From: Thermohalobaculum sp039026375
GTDB taxonomy: Bacteria; Pseudomonadota; Alphaproteobacteria; Rhodobacterales; Rhodobacteraceae
Direction: 5' to 3'
Length of the DNA: 64,000 nt
Assembly (NCBI GenBank): GCA_039026375.1
Contig: JBCCML010000019.1
Span: forward strand, 11,639-75,638
Shown: piece by piece, positions 1 to 7,350 of the stretch
Numbering within the stretch: the first letter of the stretch is position 1
Layout: every line of letters starts with the position of its first letter
Notes under the pieces: model-generated
Told to the model about the DNA's origin: nothing
The model's input: only the letters and a program-made list of their open reading frames with translations
The model's database searches: none
Program-made: the position numbers and the translations under genes

Positions 1-2
1 AA

Positions 3-1583
3 AGCGCACGCGAGGTGGGCTTTGCCAGCGCCACCCACATTCAGCAGGACGATCTGCGCGACACGCCCTTTTGGCGCCGCCATGCCGAGACGCTGGAGCA
101 ACCGCGCGGCGCGGGCTACTGGCTGTGGAAGCCCCACATCATCCGCGAGAAACTGCAGCAGATGGCGCCGGGCGAGGTGCTGATCTATTCGGATGCCGGG
201 CGCGGGCTGGTCCATCACCTAAGCCTGTTCGACGAGATGCCCGAGACTCTGTTGAAGCTCGCCGGCCTCTCGCCCAAGGGCTTCCTGCTGGGCTGGTCGT
301 CCAACTGGGCGACCCAGGCGCGCTTTACCAAGGGCGATTGCTTTCACCTGCTGGGCGCCAACACGCCGGAGATGTGGAACGCGCCCCAGATCGCCGCGAC
401 CTGGAGCATCTGGACCCCGTCGCAGGACGCCTTCAAGTTCCTGGGCCGGTGGCTCAAGGCCTGCATGGATCCGCGCATTCTGACCGATCTGCCGGATAGT
501 TGCGGCACGCCCGCCCAATCCGATCTGGACCGCCACCTGCACGACCAGGCGGCGATGTCGATCCTGGCCCATCAGACCAAGGCGCCGTACCTCAAGTTCC
601 ACACCGGTCCCGCCAAGCAGGCGATGATCGCCGCCCGGGCCCAGGCGAAAAGCGCGGTCGATTTCCTCAAGCGCGTGCCCAACGTGGACGCGGTGCTGGA
701 CCGTCTGTTACCGGAGGGTTTTCTGGCGGCGGATCAGCCGGACCCTGCGGATCTGAGCGCGGTGATCGGCTATTTCGACCCGCGCGAGGGGGTGCCGGAC
801 CTGTCCGCGGCCCGTGGCGGCCGCCCGGCCGGCCAGCAGACCGCGGATCTGCTGCGCCTGGCGCGCGAGGCGCCGGAGCAGATCGGCTGGAGCGAGGTCC
901 ACGTCGGCACACCGAAGCCGATGCGCGCGGTGGTCCAGCGCCTCTACGATGGGCTAACCAAGCCGCAGATCCTGTCGCTGCGCGAGACGTTGATCAAAGA
1001 TGTCCAGGCGCGCCTGCCGCTGACCCCAGTGCCGAACAACTCCCCCGACATGCACCGGCTGCGCCAGATCTGCACCGACGTGATCCTGGCGCGGGCCGGG
1101 CAGATGGACGTCGACATCGACGACACGCGCTGGTCCGAGCTGTGGCGCGCCATGCCGGGCGATGTGCGCAATCTGTGGCGCTGGACGATCCTGCACCTGC
1201 CGCCCCGGACGCAGCCCGATCTGCGCGCCGACATGGCCCGGCGCTTTGCCCAGGCGCGGCGCACCGCGCCCAGCGACCAACTGGCCTATCTGGCCATCGC
1301 CGACGATCTGGCGGCGCTGCATGCAGAGCTGCCCGGCGGCATGGACAAACGCTCGATCTTCCCGGCGTGGTGGGCGATCTGGCAGAACATGGACGCCCAG
1401 GCGCAAGGCCGCTGGGCCGTCAGCGTGCGCGGCCTGGCGGATGTTGATCTGGTTGCCCGGCAGGAGGCGCTGGTTCAGGCCATGTCAGACCACGCCCCCG
1501 GCACACCGGCCTGGCACACCGCGCTGGAAGACGCCCTGGAAGACGCCCCGGCCGAGCCGGACACACAGGAAGCCGCCGCCTAA
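3..1583 (+). CDS. glycosyltransferase-like protein, 5' truncated by window edge
   Basis: The reading frame is open to the left edge, so the GTG at 15 is probably internal and the gene starts outside the window. From that GTG the visible part is 522 residues. Residues about 34-62 carry GYWLWKP followed by LIYSDAG, and near residue 175 there is RHLHDQAAMS. These three blocks occur in this order in uncharacterised glycosyltransferase-like proteins of polysaccharide loci. The C-terminal 300 residues have no motif I recognise and look like a second, helical domain. It ends 29 bp before a convergent gene. The glycosyltransferase link is by motif only; substrate is unknown. Confidence 0.7.
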   Translation, partial: SAREVGFASATHIQQDDLRDTPFWRRHAETLEQPRGAGYWLWKPHIIREKLQQMAPGEVLIYSDAGRGLVHHLSLFDEMPETLLKLAGLSPKGFLLGWSSNWATQARFTKGDCFHLLGANTPEMWNAPQIAATWSIWTPSQDAFKFLGRWLKACMDPRILTDLPDSCGTPAQSDLDRHLHDQAAMSILAHQTKAPYLKFHTGPAKQAMIAARAQAKSAVDFLKRVPNVDAVLDRLLPEGFLAADQPDPADLSAVIGYFDPREGVPDLSAARGGRPAGQQTADLLRLAREAPEQIGWSEVHVGTPKPMRAVVQRLYDGLTKPQILSLRETLIKDVQARLPLTPVPNNSPDMHRLRQICTDVILARAGQMDVDIDDTRWSELWRAMPGDVRNLWRWTILHLPPRTQPDLRADMARRFAQARRTAPSDQLAYLAIADDLAALHAELPGGMDKRSIFPAWWAIWQNMDAQAQGRWAVSVRGLADVDLVARQEALVQAMSDHAPGTPAWHTALEDALEDAPAEPDTQEAAA

Positions 1584-1612
1584 CCGGCCCTGACCAACCC
1601 CTCGCCAACCGC

Positions 1613-2032
1613 CTATGCGATATGGCCCAGCTGCCGCGCGATCGAGGCCGCGTCGTAGTAGTCGCGCCCCTCGACCACCATGCCGTTCTGGACACGCATC
1701 ATCGAGCAGTAGCGCACCTCCATGAATTTGCCCGATGGCGGGAACGCCCCCAGCGTTGAGTTCAGCGGACCAGTCTGCGTGCCGCGGTTCAGGAACTCGA
1801 CCACCGCCCATTCGCCCTGCACGACGATGTGAGTGATCTTGACCTCGCCGTCCGGGAAAGCTGCGCGCCAGCGATGGTAATCGGCCTTGTATGCCTCGGG
1901 CCCCACCTGCGCCTCGCTGCGGGCCACGTCCTCGAACCGGCAATCGGGCGCAATCACCCGGGCGCCGCGCTCGGGATCGCGCAAATCCCAGGATTCGTGG
2001 AACTGGCGCACGGCCTTCTCGGTTTCTGTCAT
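1613..2032 (-). CDS. SnoaL-like / ester cyclase family protein
   Basis: A 139-residue protein with the NTF2/SnoaL-like pattern: an N-terminal helix (EKAVRQFHESWDLRDP), then DCRFEDV, YKADYHRWRAAFPDGEVKI, GEWAVVEF and a final RDYYD segment. Members are small cone-shaped proteins that act as polyketide cyclases, hydrolases or ligand binders, so the reaction cannot be named. The start at 2032 gives the expected domain length; the longer frame to 2122 adds 30 residues that do not fit the family and would cover the promoter region of the divergent monooxygenase gene. Confidence 0.75.
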   Translation of the reverse strand: MTETEKAVRQFHESWDLRDPERGARVIAPDCRFEDVARSEAQVGPEAYKADYHRWRAAFPDGEVKITHIVVQGEWAVVEFLNRGTQTGPLNSTLGAFPPSGKFMEVRYCSMMRVQNGMVVEGRDYYDAASIARQLGHIA

Positions 2033-2152
2033 CTGATATCCCCCCACAGCTGCACCGGATCGCTGGCCCTCACCTTGTCCAGCCCCGGCCGGCAGGGCAA
2101 GGTGGCGCCAAACCAGAGGCAATCAGACCAAACCACACCAGAGGAGGACGCC

Positions 2153-2452
2153 ATGATCATCGTTGCCGGTCATTTCAAATTCACCCCCGGGCACGACGAC
2201 GCTATCCGCGCCGCCATGATCGACATGATGAACGAAAGCGCCAAAGAGGACGGCTGCCACCACTACCGCTTCTACCGCGATGTCGAGGATCCCTCGGTCT
2301 ACCATGTCTATGAGGAGTGGGAATCGGACGCGCACCTGGCCGCCCACGCCGCCAGCGCGCACATGAAGGTGTTTCGCGGCAAGCTGGGCGAGATCGGCGT
2401 GGAAATGCGCGATGTCTCGAAACGCGAGGGCGGGGAGGCAACGAAGATCTGA
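2153..2452 (+). CDS. antibiotic biosynthesis monooxygenase (ABM) domain protein
   Basis: A 99-residue single-domain protein of the ABM/YgiN type. Typical features are the opening strand IIVAGHFKF, the central SAKEDGCHHYRFYRD, and VYEEWESDAHLAAH followed by a helix and final strand. Such dimeric alpha-beta barrels oxidise quinols or aromatic substrates without a cofactor, or only bind them. A strong ribosome-binding site (gaggagg) lies 5 bases before the ATG, which rules out the longer upstream starts. The stop overlaps the next start (ATG at 2452 inside the TGA), so the two genes are probably cotranscribed. Confidence 0.8.
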   Translation: MIIVAGHFKFTPGHDDAIRAAMIDMMNESAKEDGCHHYRFYRDVEDPSVYHVYEEWESDAHLAAHAASAHMKVFRGKLGEIGVEMRDVSKREGGEATKI

Positions 2453-3084
2453 TGCGCTTGGGGCGCCTGCCACTTGTGCTGGGCCTGTCGCTGTGCCTGG
2501 GCTTGGCCGTGTGTCTGACCCAGGGTTTGGCCCAGCCAGTCCAGGCCGACGAGCGGCTTTGGGGCGACCGGTACGATGTGCTGGTCGGCCAGCCAGGGGT
2601 CGAGGTCACGCTGGGCCAGACAGAGAATGGCACCCGGCAACGGGGGTTCAGCTTGCCTGGCGGCGTCACGCTGTCCCAGACCGACGGGGTTGGCACGATG
2701 GGCATGGACCGCTCGGGCAAGGGCGCGCTGCTTTGTACCTGGGAGATCTATCTGATGATCCGCCTGGCGTTGGACCATTGCCAGGGGTTGGAGATGCCCC
2801 AGCACGCGGCGGCGCTGAATGCGGGTCTTGCCCGGATGGAGCGCTTCATCGTTGCCAACAGCTATGGGTTTTGGACCGAGGCAGCGATCGCGGCACGCCG
2901 CCAACGCCGCATTGACCGGCTCTTGGCCGCAAAACCCGCGGGGGCGGAGCGGGTCGATTGCTCGCGCGGGGATATGAAGGATCTGGCAACACGGCTGACC
3001 GTGGTGCCGCCGGATCAGATGAGCACCGAGTTGGACGCGGCGATGGCGATCCCACGCTTCCCGGTGATGAACCCCTGCTTGTAA
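2452..3084 (+). CDS. small exported protein of unknown function
   Basis: 210 residues. The first 27 form a clear signal peptide: a basic start (MRLGRLP), a long leucine-rich core and an AQPVQA cleavage region. The mature part has no family motif I recognise. It contains two cysteines around the middle (LLCTWEIY, LDHCQGLEM) and two towards the end (VDCSRGD, MNPCL), which could pair in the periplasm. The start overlaps the stop of the ABM gene by one base, so translation is probably coupled. Product is hypothetical. Confidence 0.7.
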   Translation: MRLGRLPLVLGLSLCLGLAVCLTQGLAQPVQADERLWGDRYDVLVGQPGVEVTLGQTENGTRQRGFSLPGGVTLSQTDGVGTMGMDRSGKGALLCTWEIYLMIRLALDHCQGLEMPQHAAALNAGLARMERFIVANSYGFWTEAAIAARRQRRIDRLLAAKPAGAERVDCSRGDMKDLATRLTVVPPDQMSTELDAAMAIPRFPVMNPCL

Positions 3085-3319
3085 TAGGGTTCAGGCGGTC
3101 GTTTCTATCTTGTGCCAGGTACCTGCGAGCGCACCGCAAGCGCAGCCGGGCACTCGACCAGCTCGGATATGCCTTTGCCTAAGGTCAACACTCAGCGCCG
3201 CGTATGAAAACACGAGTGTGCACAAGAAATCGCAGCGTGCTTGACCGGCCTAGCCCCGCCTAGACTTCGTTCTTGAACATAAAACGAGCATGCTGACTTG
3301 GCTTCCCAGTAGCAACGGG

Positions 3320-4236
3320 TCAATTTTGATAAGGCAGCTCTTTAACCACCCTGAAACCTAAGGTGCTAAATCGTTGACCCGTTACAGAAAAGCCCCGGTT
3401 GGCTGGTCGTGTGGCAAACATCGACGAAAGGAAGCTTCCACCTCGTGCCGCTATCTGTTCATACTCTGCGTGAGACTGCATCAACCAAATGCTGGATTTA
3501 GACCACCCAGCGTATCCCGCAGTGTAGCAGGAGCGCGTGTATTCCTTGACGTTTCCAGACATGTGTCTGAGACTCCAAGCGTTCGCAGAGTCTAGGGCTT
3601 CGACCGGTACTGTGATCCCACGACTAAAGAGGCCGCCAGGGCGATCGACACCCTGGGTAATTGACGCCGAGAAGTTTGCTTGCTCGGAAGTCAACACATC
3701 ACCCTGCGCAAACCGTGTCTGGGTTCCAGCCCGCGCGGCATACTCCCATTCAGCCTCCGTAGGCAGCCGGTAGGCTTCCGTCCCCAATTTCGAATTCAAC
3801 CATGCCACGTAGGTTTTCGCATCTTCTAGCGACACGTATCGTACGGGGTGTGTTCCGCCAATCCACTGGCGACTTGCCGGTGTCCGATCGGGGGGGCGTA
3901 TCCACCGCAACCACCGTCCCTAACGCAGGCCATCCACTGGTCATGTGTGACTTCTGTGCGTCCGATGGCAATGGGAACATCGATTTCGACCTCATGGCGA
4001 GGAAGCTCGTGTTGCCAGGTTATCCATGGTCCGTCGAACCTGAAAACGTGCGTAGATTTTCCACCGGTCACAGTCGGTAAGCGAACCTCATTTGGTTGAG
4101 GCCCCATCCAAAAGCTACCTAACGGCAGTTCGACCATCTCAGGGCAGGCGTCGCAACCCTTAAATGTCTCCAATGGCGCAGCGTGCGCGACTGGCGCGAC
4201 CAGCAGCAAACAGAACGCCAGGATCCGCGTCATCAT
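3320..4236 (-). pseudogene. exported SUMF1/FGE-like protein, split by a frameshift in a 7-G tract
   Basis: Two minus-strand frames make one protein. The 5' part (4236-3826) has a signal peptide (MMTRILAFCLLLVAPVAHA) and the start of a SUMF1 domain (MVELPLGSFWMG, IGRTEVTHDQWMACV). The 3' part (3910-3320) continues it with PVRYVSLEDAKTYVAWLN, YRLPTEAEWEYAARAGT, HMSGNVKEYTRS and RGGSF...GFRVV. The frames meet at a run of seven Gs at 3890-3896; one extra base there would give an intact protein of about 305 residues. The C-terminal region after RGGSF lacks the paired cysteines of true formylglycine-generating enzymes, so it would be a non-FGE member. Composition is less GC-rich than the flanks. 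It could be a real lesion, a sequencing error or slippage. Confidence 0.75.
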
Positions 4237-4342
4237 CGCAATCCACCCAAGCGGACGCCGCCGAATGCCAATCACCGGTACGGTGGGGCCGCGCGGCATA
4301 GGTTCGTGCGGCGCTTCCCGGGGCTGAGCCCGTGCCTCTAGG

Positions 4343-5116
4343 CTACTCCTTGTAGTCGGGCTCCTTGCGGTCGAGGATCCGCTTCAGGGCGTCGAAGTGC
4401 CATTGCGCTAGCGATTTGTCGCCATAACGTTCGCGGCTGCCGCGCATGCTGGTCTTGGTCTTCTCGACGATGTCTTCCGGCAAGTACTTCAGCGGGCGAC
4501 CGGTCCACATGGCGTAGAGCTGCACCTGGGCCACGCGCTCCACGTAGTAGACGCGATCATAGGCCTCGGCCACGTTCTTGCCCACGGTCAGCACCCCGTG
4601 CGACGCCATGAAGAGCAGGTTCTTGTCGGCCAGTTCTCCTGCCAGGCGCGCGCCCTCGGCCGGGTCCATCCCCGGGCCGTCATAATGCTCGTCATAGCCG
4701 GTCTGCATCGAGATACCCAGCTCGGTCTGCCCGATCGACTGGATCGTCTGATCCTCTAGCCGGGTCAGGGCCGAGGCATAGGGCTGGTGCGTGTGAAAGA
4801 CCGCCGCCGCCGTCGGCACATCGCGGTGGATCGGCGCGTGGATACAATAGGCCGAGCGTTCGACAAAGCCCTCGCCGTGGACGATCTCGCCCTCGTAGTT
4901 GACCTCGTTGAAGCAGCTGGCCGTGATCTCGGACCAGTGCAGGCCCCAGGGGATCTGGTAGTAGAGCCCCTCCTTCTCGGGCACCCGCAGCGTCAGGTGG
5001 TTGAAGATGCCTTCGTGCAGCCCGTGCATCACCGCCAGCCGGTGGGCGGCGGCAAGGTCAACGCGCGCCTGCCACTGCGCTTCGGTATGGCCTTGGATCT
5101 TGGTCTCGACGTTCAT
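4343..5116 (-). CDS. class II aldolase/adducin family protein
   Basis: 257 residues covering one complete class II aldolase domain. The metal site is visible: E86, the H108-T-H110 pair in VFHTHQPYA, and H173 in MASHGVL. Characterised members (fuculose-phosphate aldolase, ribulose-phosphate epimerase) bind Zn through three histidines and use a glutamate. Family members without a nearby sugar kinase, as here, usually have no assigned substrate. The ATG at 5116 is preceded by a good aggag-type ribosome-binding site on the minus strand. It stands alone between the FGE-like gene and uspA. Confidence 0.85.
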   Translation of the reverse strand: MNVETKIQGHTEAQWQARVDLAAAHRLAVMHGLHEGIFNHLTLRVPEKEGLYYQIPWGLHWSEITASCFNEVNYEGEIVHGEGFVERSAYCIHAPIHRDVPTAAAVFHTHQPYASALTRLEDQTIQSIGQTELGISMQTGYDEHYDGPGMDPAEGARLAGELADKNLLFMASHGVLTVGKNVAEAYDRVYYVERVAQVQLYAMWTGRPLKYLPEDIVEKTKTSMRGSRERYGDKSLAQWHFDALKRILDRKEPDYKE

Positions 5117-5220
5117 GACTTGTCCTCCCTGGATTGCATAAGCCTGCGCCCAAAGCGGCCGCGGGTCAAATGCCGGCCCCGCACTGATCAGATAGCGGGC
5201 ATCAGATAGCGGGCACGCGC

Positions 5221-5637
5221 TCAGCGGATGACGTGGACCGAGCAGGTGGCGTGGCGGACCACCCGCGCCGCGGTCGAGCCCAGCAGATAGTCCACCAGTT
5301 CCGGCCGGTGCGAGGCCATGACGATGCAGTCGACGCCGTTGTCTTTGGCATAATCCACGATGGTCACGCCCGCATTGCCGCGCACCACCACCGCCTGGGC
5401 GTCGATGCCCAGGCTTTCGACCTTGGCGGCCATGTCGGCTTGGGCGTTCTCGAACGCACGCTCGGCCAGCTCGACCGGGATTTCGGCCATGACAAAGGGC
5501 GGAATGTCGTCGACCACATGGAATAGCACCAGCGTCGCATCCGGTCCGCCCAGTTGCCGGGCCACGGCGACTGGGTCGACGCCCTCATCCGATTTGCTGT
5601 GGTCCAACGCGATCGGGATCAGGATCTTCTTGTACAT
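5221..5637 (-). CDS. universal stress protein UspA family
   Basis: 138 residues with the Usp fold: MYKKILIPIALDHS at the start, an AQADMAAK helix, and the C-terminal SHRPELVDYLLGSTAARVVRHATCSVHVI. This ending is the form seen in UspF-like members, in which the first glycines of the nucleotide loop are replaced by S-H-R-P while the GST is kept. ATP binding is therefore possible but not certain. The chosen ATG has a strong ribosome-binding site (aggaggtgg); the longer frame to 5706 adds an unrelated N-terminus. Confidence 0.88.
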   Translation of the reverse strand: MYKKILIPIALDHSKSDEGVDPVAVARQLGGPDATLVLFHVVDDIPPFVMAEIPVELAERAFENAQADMAAKVESLGIDAQAVVVRGNAGVTIVDYAKDNGVDCIVMASHRPELVDYLLGSTAARVVRHATCSVHVIR

Positions 5638-5774
5638 GTCCACCTCCTCGGTTTGGGTCAGGTCCGCCATGGTAGGGCGTTGCCCGGCCGCCTGCCTTGA
5701 CCTCAATCAAGCGGGGCGGCGTGCCGCATGGCGGGCAGGGGGCGCGGACCCCATCTGCCAACCAGGAGGCTGAT

Positions 5775-6173
5775 ATGTCCACAGAGACGCAGACTGAGAC
5801 GCCGGCCGTACCCGACGACCAGAAAGCACAGCTGATCTACAACGGGGCCTGTCCCGTCTGTGACGCGGGCGTCCAAGCGTTTCGCGCCGATGATGGCCAG
5901 ACGGGCTATGTCGACATCACCACCGCGCCACAGATCCTGACCCGCCACGGCCTGACCGCGCAGGACGTGCAGTTCCGCGTGCATGCACTGGCCCCCGATG
6001 GGCGGCTTGTCCGCGGCATCGACGCGGTCGCCGTCATGCTGTCGCTGAAACGCGGCTGGGGCTGGGCGGGGGCGCTGCTGGGCTGGCCCGTCTTCCGCCA
6101 ACTGGGCTGGCTCGCCTACGAGACCGCCGCGATCGTCCTGTTCCGCTGGAACAAATGGCGCGGGAATTTCTAG
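5775..6173 (+). CDS. DCC-type thiol-disulfide oxidoreductase-like protein (DUF393)
   Basis: 132 residues. The family hallmark near the N-terminus is IYNGACPVCDAG, with C26 and C29 forming a thioredoxin-like CxxC. The C-terminal half has a hydrophobic stretch around GALLGWPVFRQLGWLAYE and ends in a basic tail, as usual for this family. Function is not established; a thiol-disulfide role is inferred from the CxxC. Start chosen at the ATG with the aggaggc site just upstream. A second DUF393 gene lies at 36592. Confidence 0.82.
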   Translation: MSTETQTETPAVPDDQKAQLIYNGACPVCDAGVQAFRADDGQTGYVDITTAPQILTRHGLTAQDVQFRVHALAPDGRLVRGIDAVAVMLSLKRGWGWAGALLGWPVFRQLGWLAYETAAIVLFRWNKWRGNF

Positions 6174-6221
6174 GTGTCTCGAATTTCTAGGCATCCCGCG
6201 CGGCTGTGCCACACGCCGGCC

Positions 6222-6273
6222 AAATCACTCGGAATTAGGTGACATCAAGTGATTTTATTCGGAATAAAATCAC
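6222..6273. promoter_or_regulatory. AT-rich operator-like array of AAATCACT half-sites
   Basis: An AT-rich island in GC-rich DNA, about 110 bp before the ATG at 6380. It holds a perfect 11-bp inverted repeat, GTGATTTTATT at 6249-6259 and AATAAAATCAC at 6263-6273, with a CGG spacer. A further half-site AAATCACT is at 6222-6229. The arrangement fits a dimeric repressor with an extra half-site. The arms could also form an RNA hairpin, but there is no U-tract. The regulator is unknown; autoregulation by the downstream protein is a guess. Confidence 0.5.
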
Positions 6274-6379
6274 ATAGATCGCATTAGCGACAAATTAACA
6301 GAACATCGTCACTTTGGATGTCATCCGCCATGTCACCCGACAAATCCTGTCCGGTCACAAGGCGGCAGGAGATCCCGAG

Positions 6380-7063
6380 ATGACCGATGACACAACCGCC
6401 GAAACGGTGGCGGCCGTGCGTGAAGCGCTGGACCGTCTGGTTGACCGGCTGGAACGCGAATATGCCTGGGTGCTGGAGCTGCGCGCCGACCTGGACCTGA
6501 CCGAACGCACCTGCCAGCGGCTGCTTGCGTCCTGCGATGCGGCGATCCAGACGCTGCCGCGCGGCACCCGGCTGGACTATCAGATGCGCTGCGCCAAGGT
6601 CCGGCTGGGCCCCGACCGGCCCGGCAGACCGCCCGCCGATGGGCGCCAGCGCGCCATGCTGGGCTTTTTGTCCGGCAAACTGGACGAGAACATCACCAAT
6701 GCCGAATTGCGGATTTTGCTGAAAGATCAGGGGTTTGACAGCTCACCCCAGTATGTCTCGAACCAGCTGCGGGTCTGGGCGGCCGAGGGCATGCTGAAGG
6801 TCGAAGGCCACGGCGTCTACCGCGTGTCCGGCCGGAACGAGCAACTGCGCCGTATCCGTCTGCGCGAGCGGGACGAGGGCGTGCGCACGGAGATGGCCAA
6901 GGGCCGCGCCGCGGCCGAGGCCCGGCACGATGCGGTCGAAGCCGAGAACGCGCGAAAGCTGAAAGAGATTGAGGAACAACGGCTTAGACGGCGGAGCTAC
7001 GGCTTTGGCCAGCGCCCGCTTTATGATCCGGGTGATCCCGAAGAGGAGGGCGCGGGAGAGTAG
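6380..7063 (+). CDS. hypothetical coiled-coil protein with possible winged-helix region
   Basis: 227 residues, no family recognised with confidence. Residues about 10-60 form an amphipathic helical region rich in Leu, Arg and Glu. Residues about 100-155 (DENITNAELRILLKDQG, then YVSNQLRVWAAEGMLKVEGHGVYRV) read like a winged helix-turn-helix, ending with the G-x-G-x-Y-R-V wing typical of such domains. The last 70 residues are a highly charged Arg/Glu helix. The ATG at 6380 has an aggag site. The operator-like palindrome just upstream suggests regulated expression. DNA binding is an inference from the pattern. Confidence 0.65.
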   Translation: MTDDTTAETVAAVREALDRLVDRLEREYAWVLELRADLDLTERTCQRLLASCDAAIQTLPRGTRLDYQMRCAKVRLGPDRPGRPPADGRQRAMLGFLSGKLDENITNAELRILLKDQGFDSSPQYVSNQLRVWAAEGMLKVEGHGVYRVSGRNEQLRRIRLRERDEGVRTEMAKGRAAAEARHDAVEAENARKLKEIEEQRLRRRSYGFGQRPLYDPGDPEEEGAGE

Positions 7064-7073
7064 GGGAGCTTGT

Positions 7074-7139
7074 GAGCGTGTCCGCGCCCGCGCCGCCAAC
7101 ACCGCGGGCGCAGCTAAAAGGTTTGACACGCTCTCTTTT
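7074..7139. terminator. large two-step hairpin followed by tctttt between convergent genes
   Basis: GAGCGTGTC (7074-7082) pairs with GACACGCTC (7125-7133), and inside it GCGCCCGCG (7084-7092) pairs with CGCGGGCGC (7103-7111). The outer arm is followed by TCTTTT on the plus strand. It starts 11 bases after the stop at 7063, so it probably ends that transcript. A second short GC hairpin, CCCTCCC/GGGAGGG, lies at 7163-7179. The remainder of the gap to 7350 shows no gene. Confidence 0.5.
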
Positions 7140-7350
7140 GTGAGCGCAGCGAGCGCGCCCGACCCTCCCCCCGGGAGGGCGCATGGCAGCATCGAACGCG
7201 AGATAGGCAGTGCAAGTGTATCGCAGTGCCTGCGCAGCCTAACCACCGCGAGCGCCCTCCCAGGCTCGGGTGCGCTCACGGCACTCAAATACCTGGCTCT
7301 GGCGCGTAGGGCAGGCTCCTAGCCCACCCCAAGGTACACTTGGTATGCCG

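Noticed and set aside
500..1447. 315-codon plus-strand frame inside the first gene
   Set aside because: It is a shadow frame, extremely rich in Arg, Gly, Ala and Pro.
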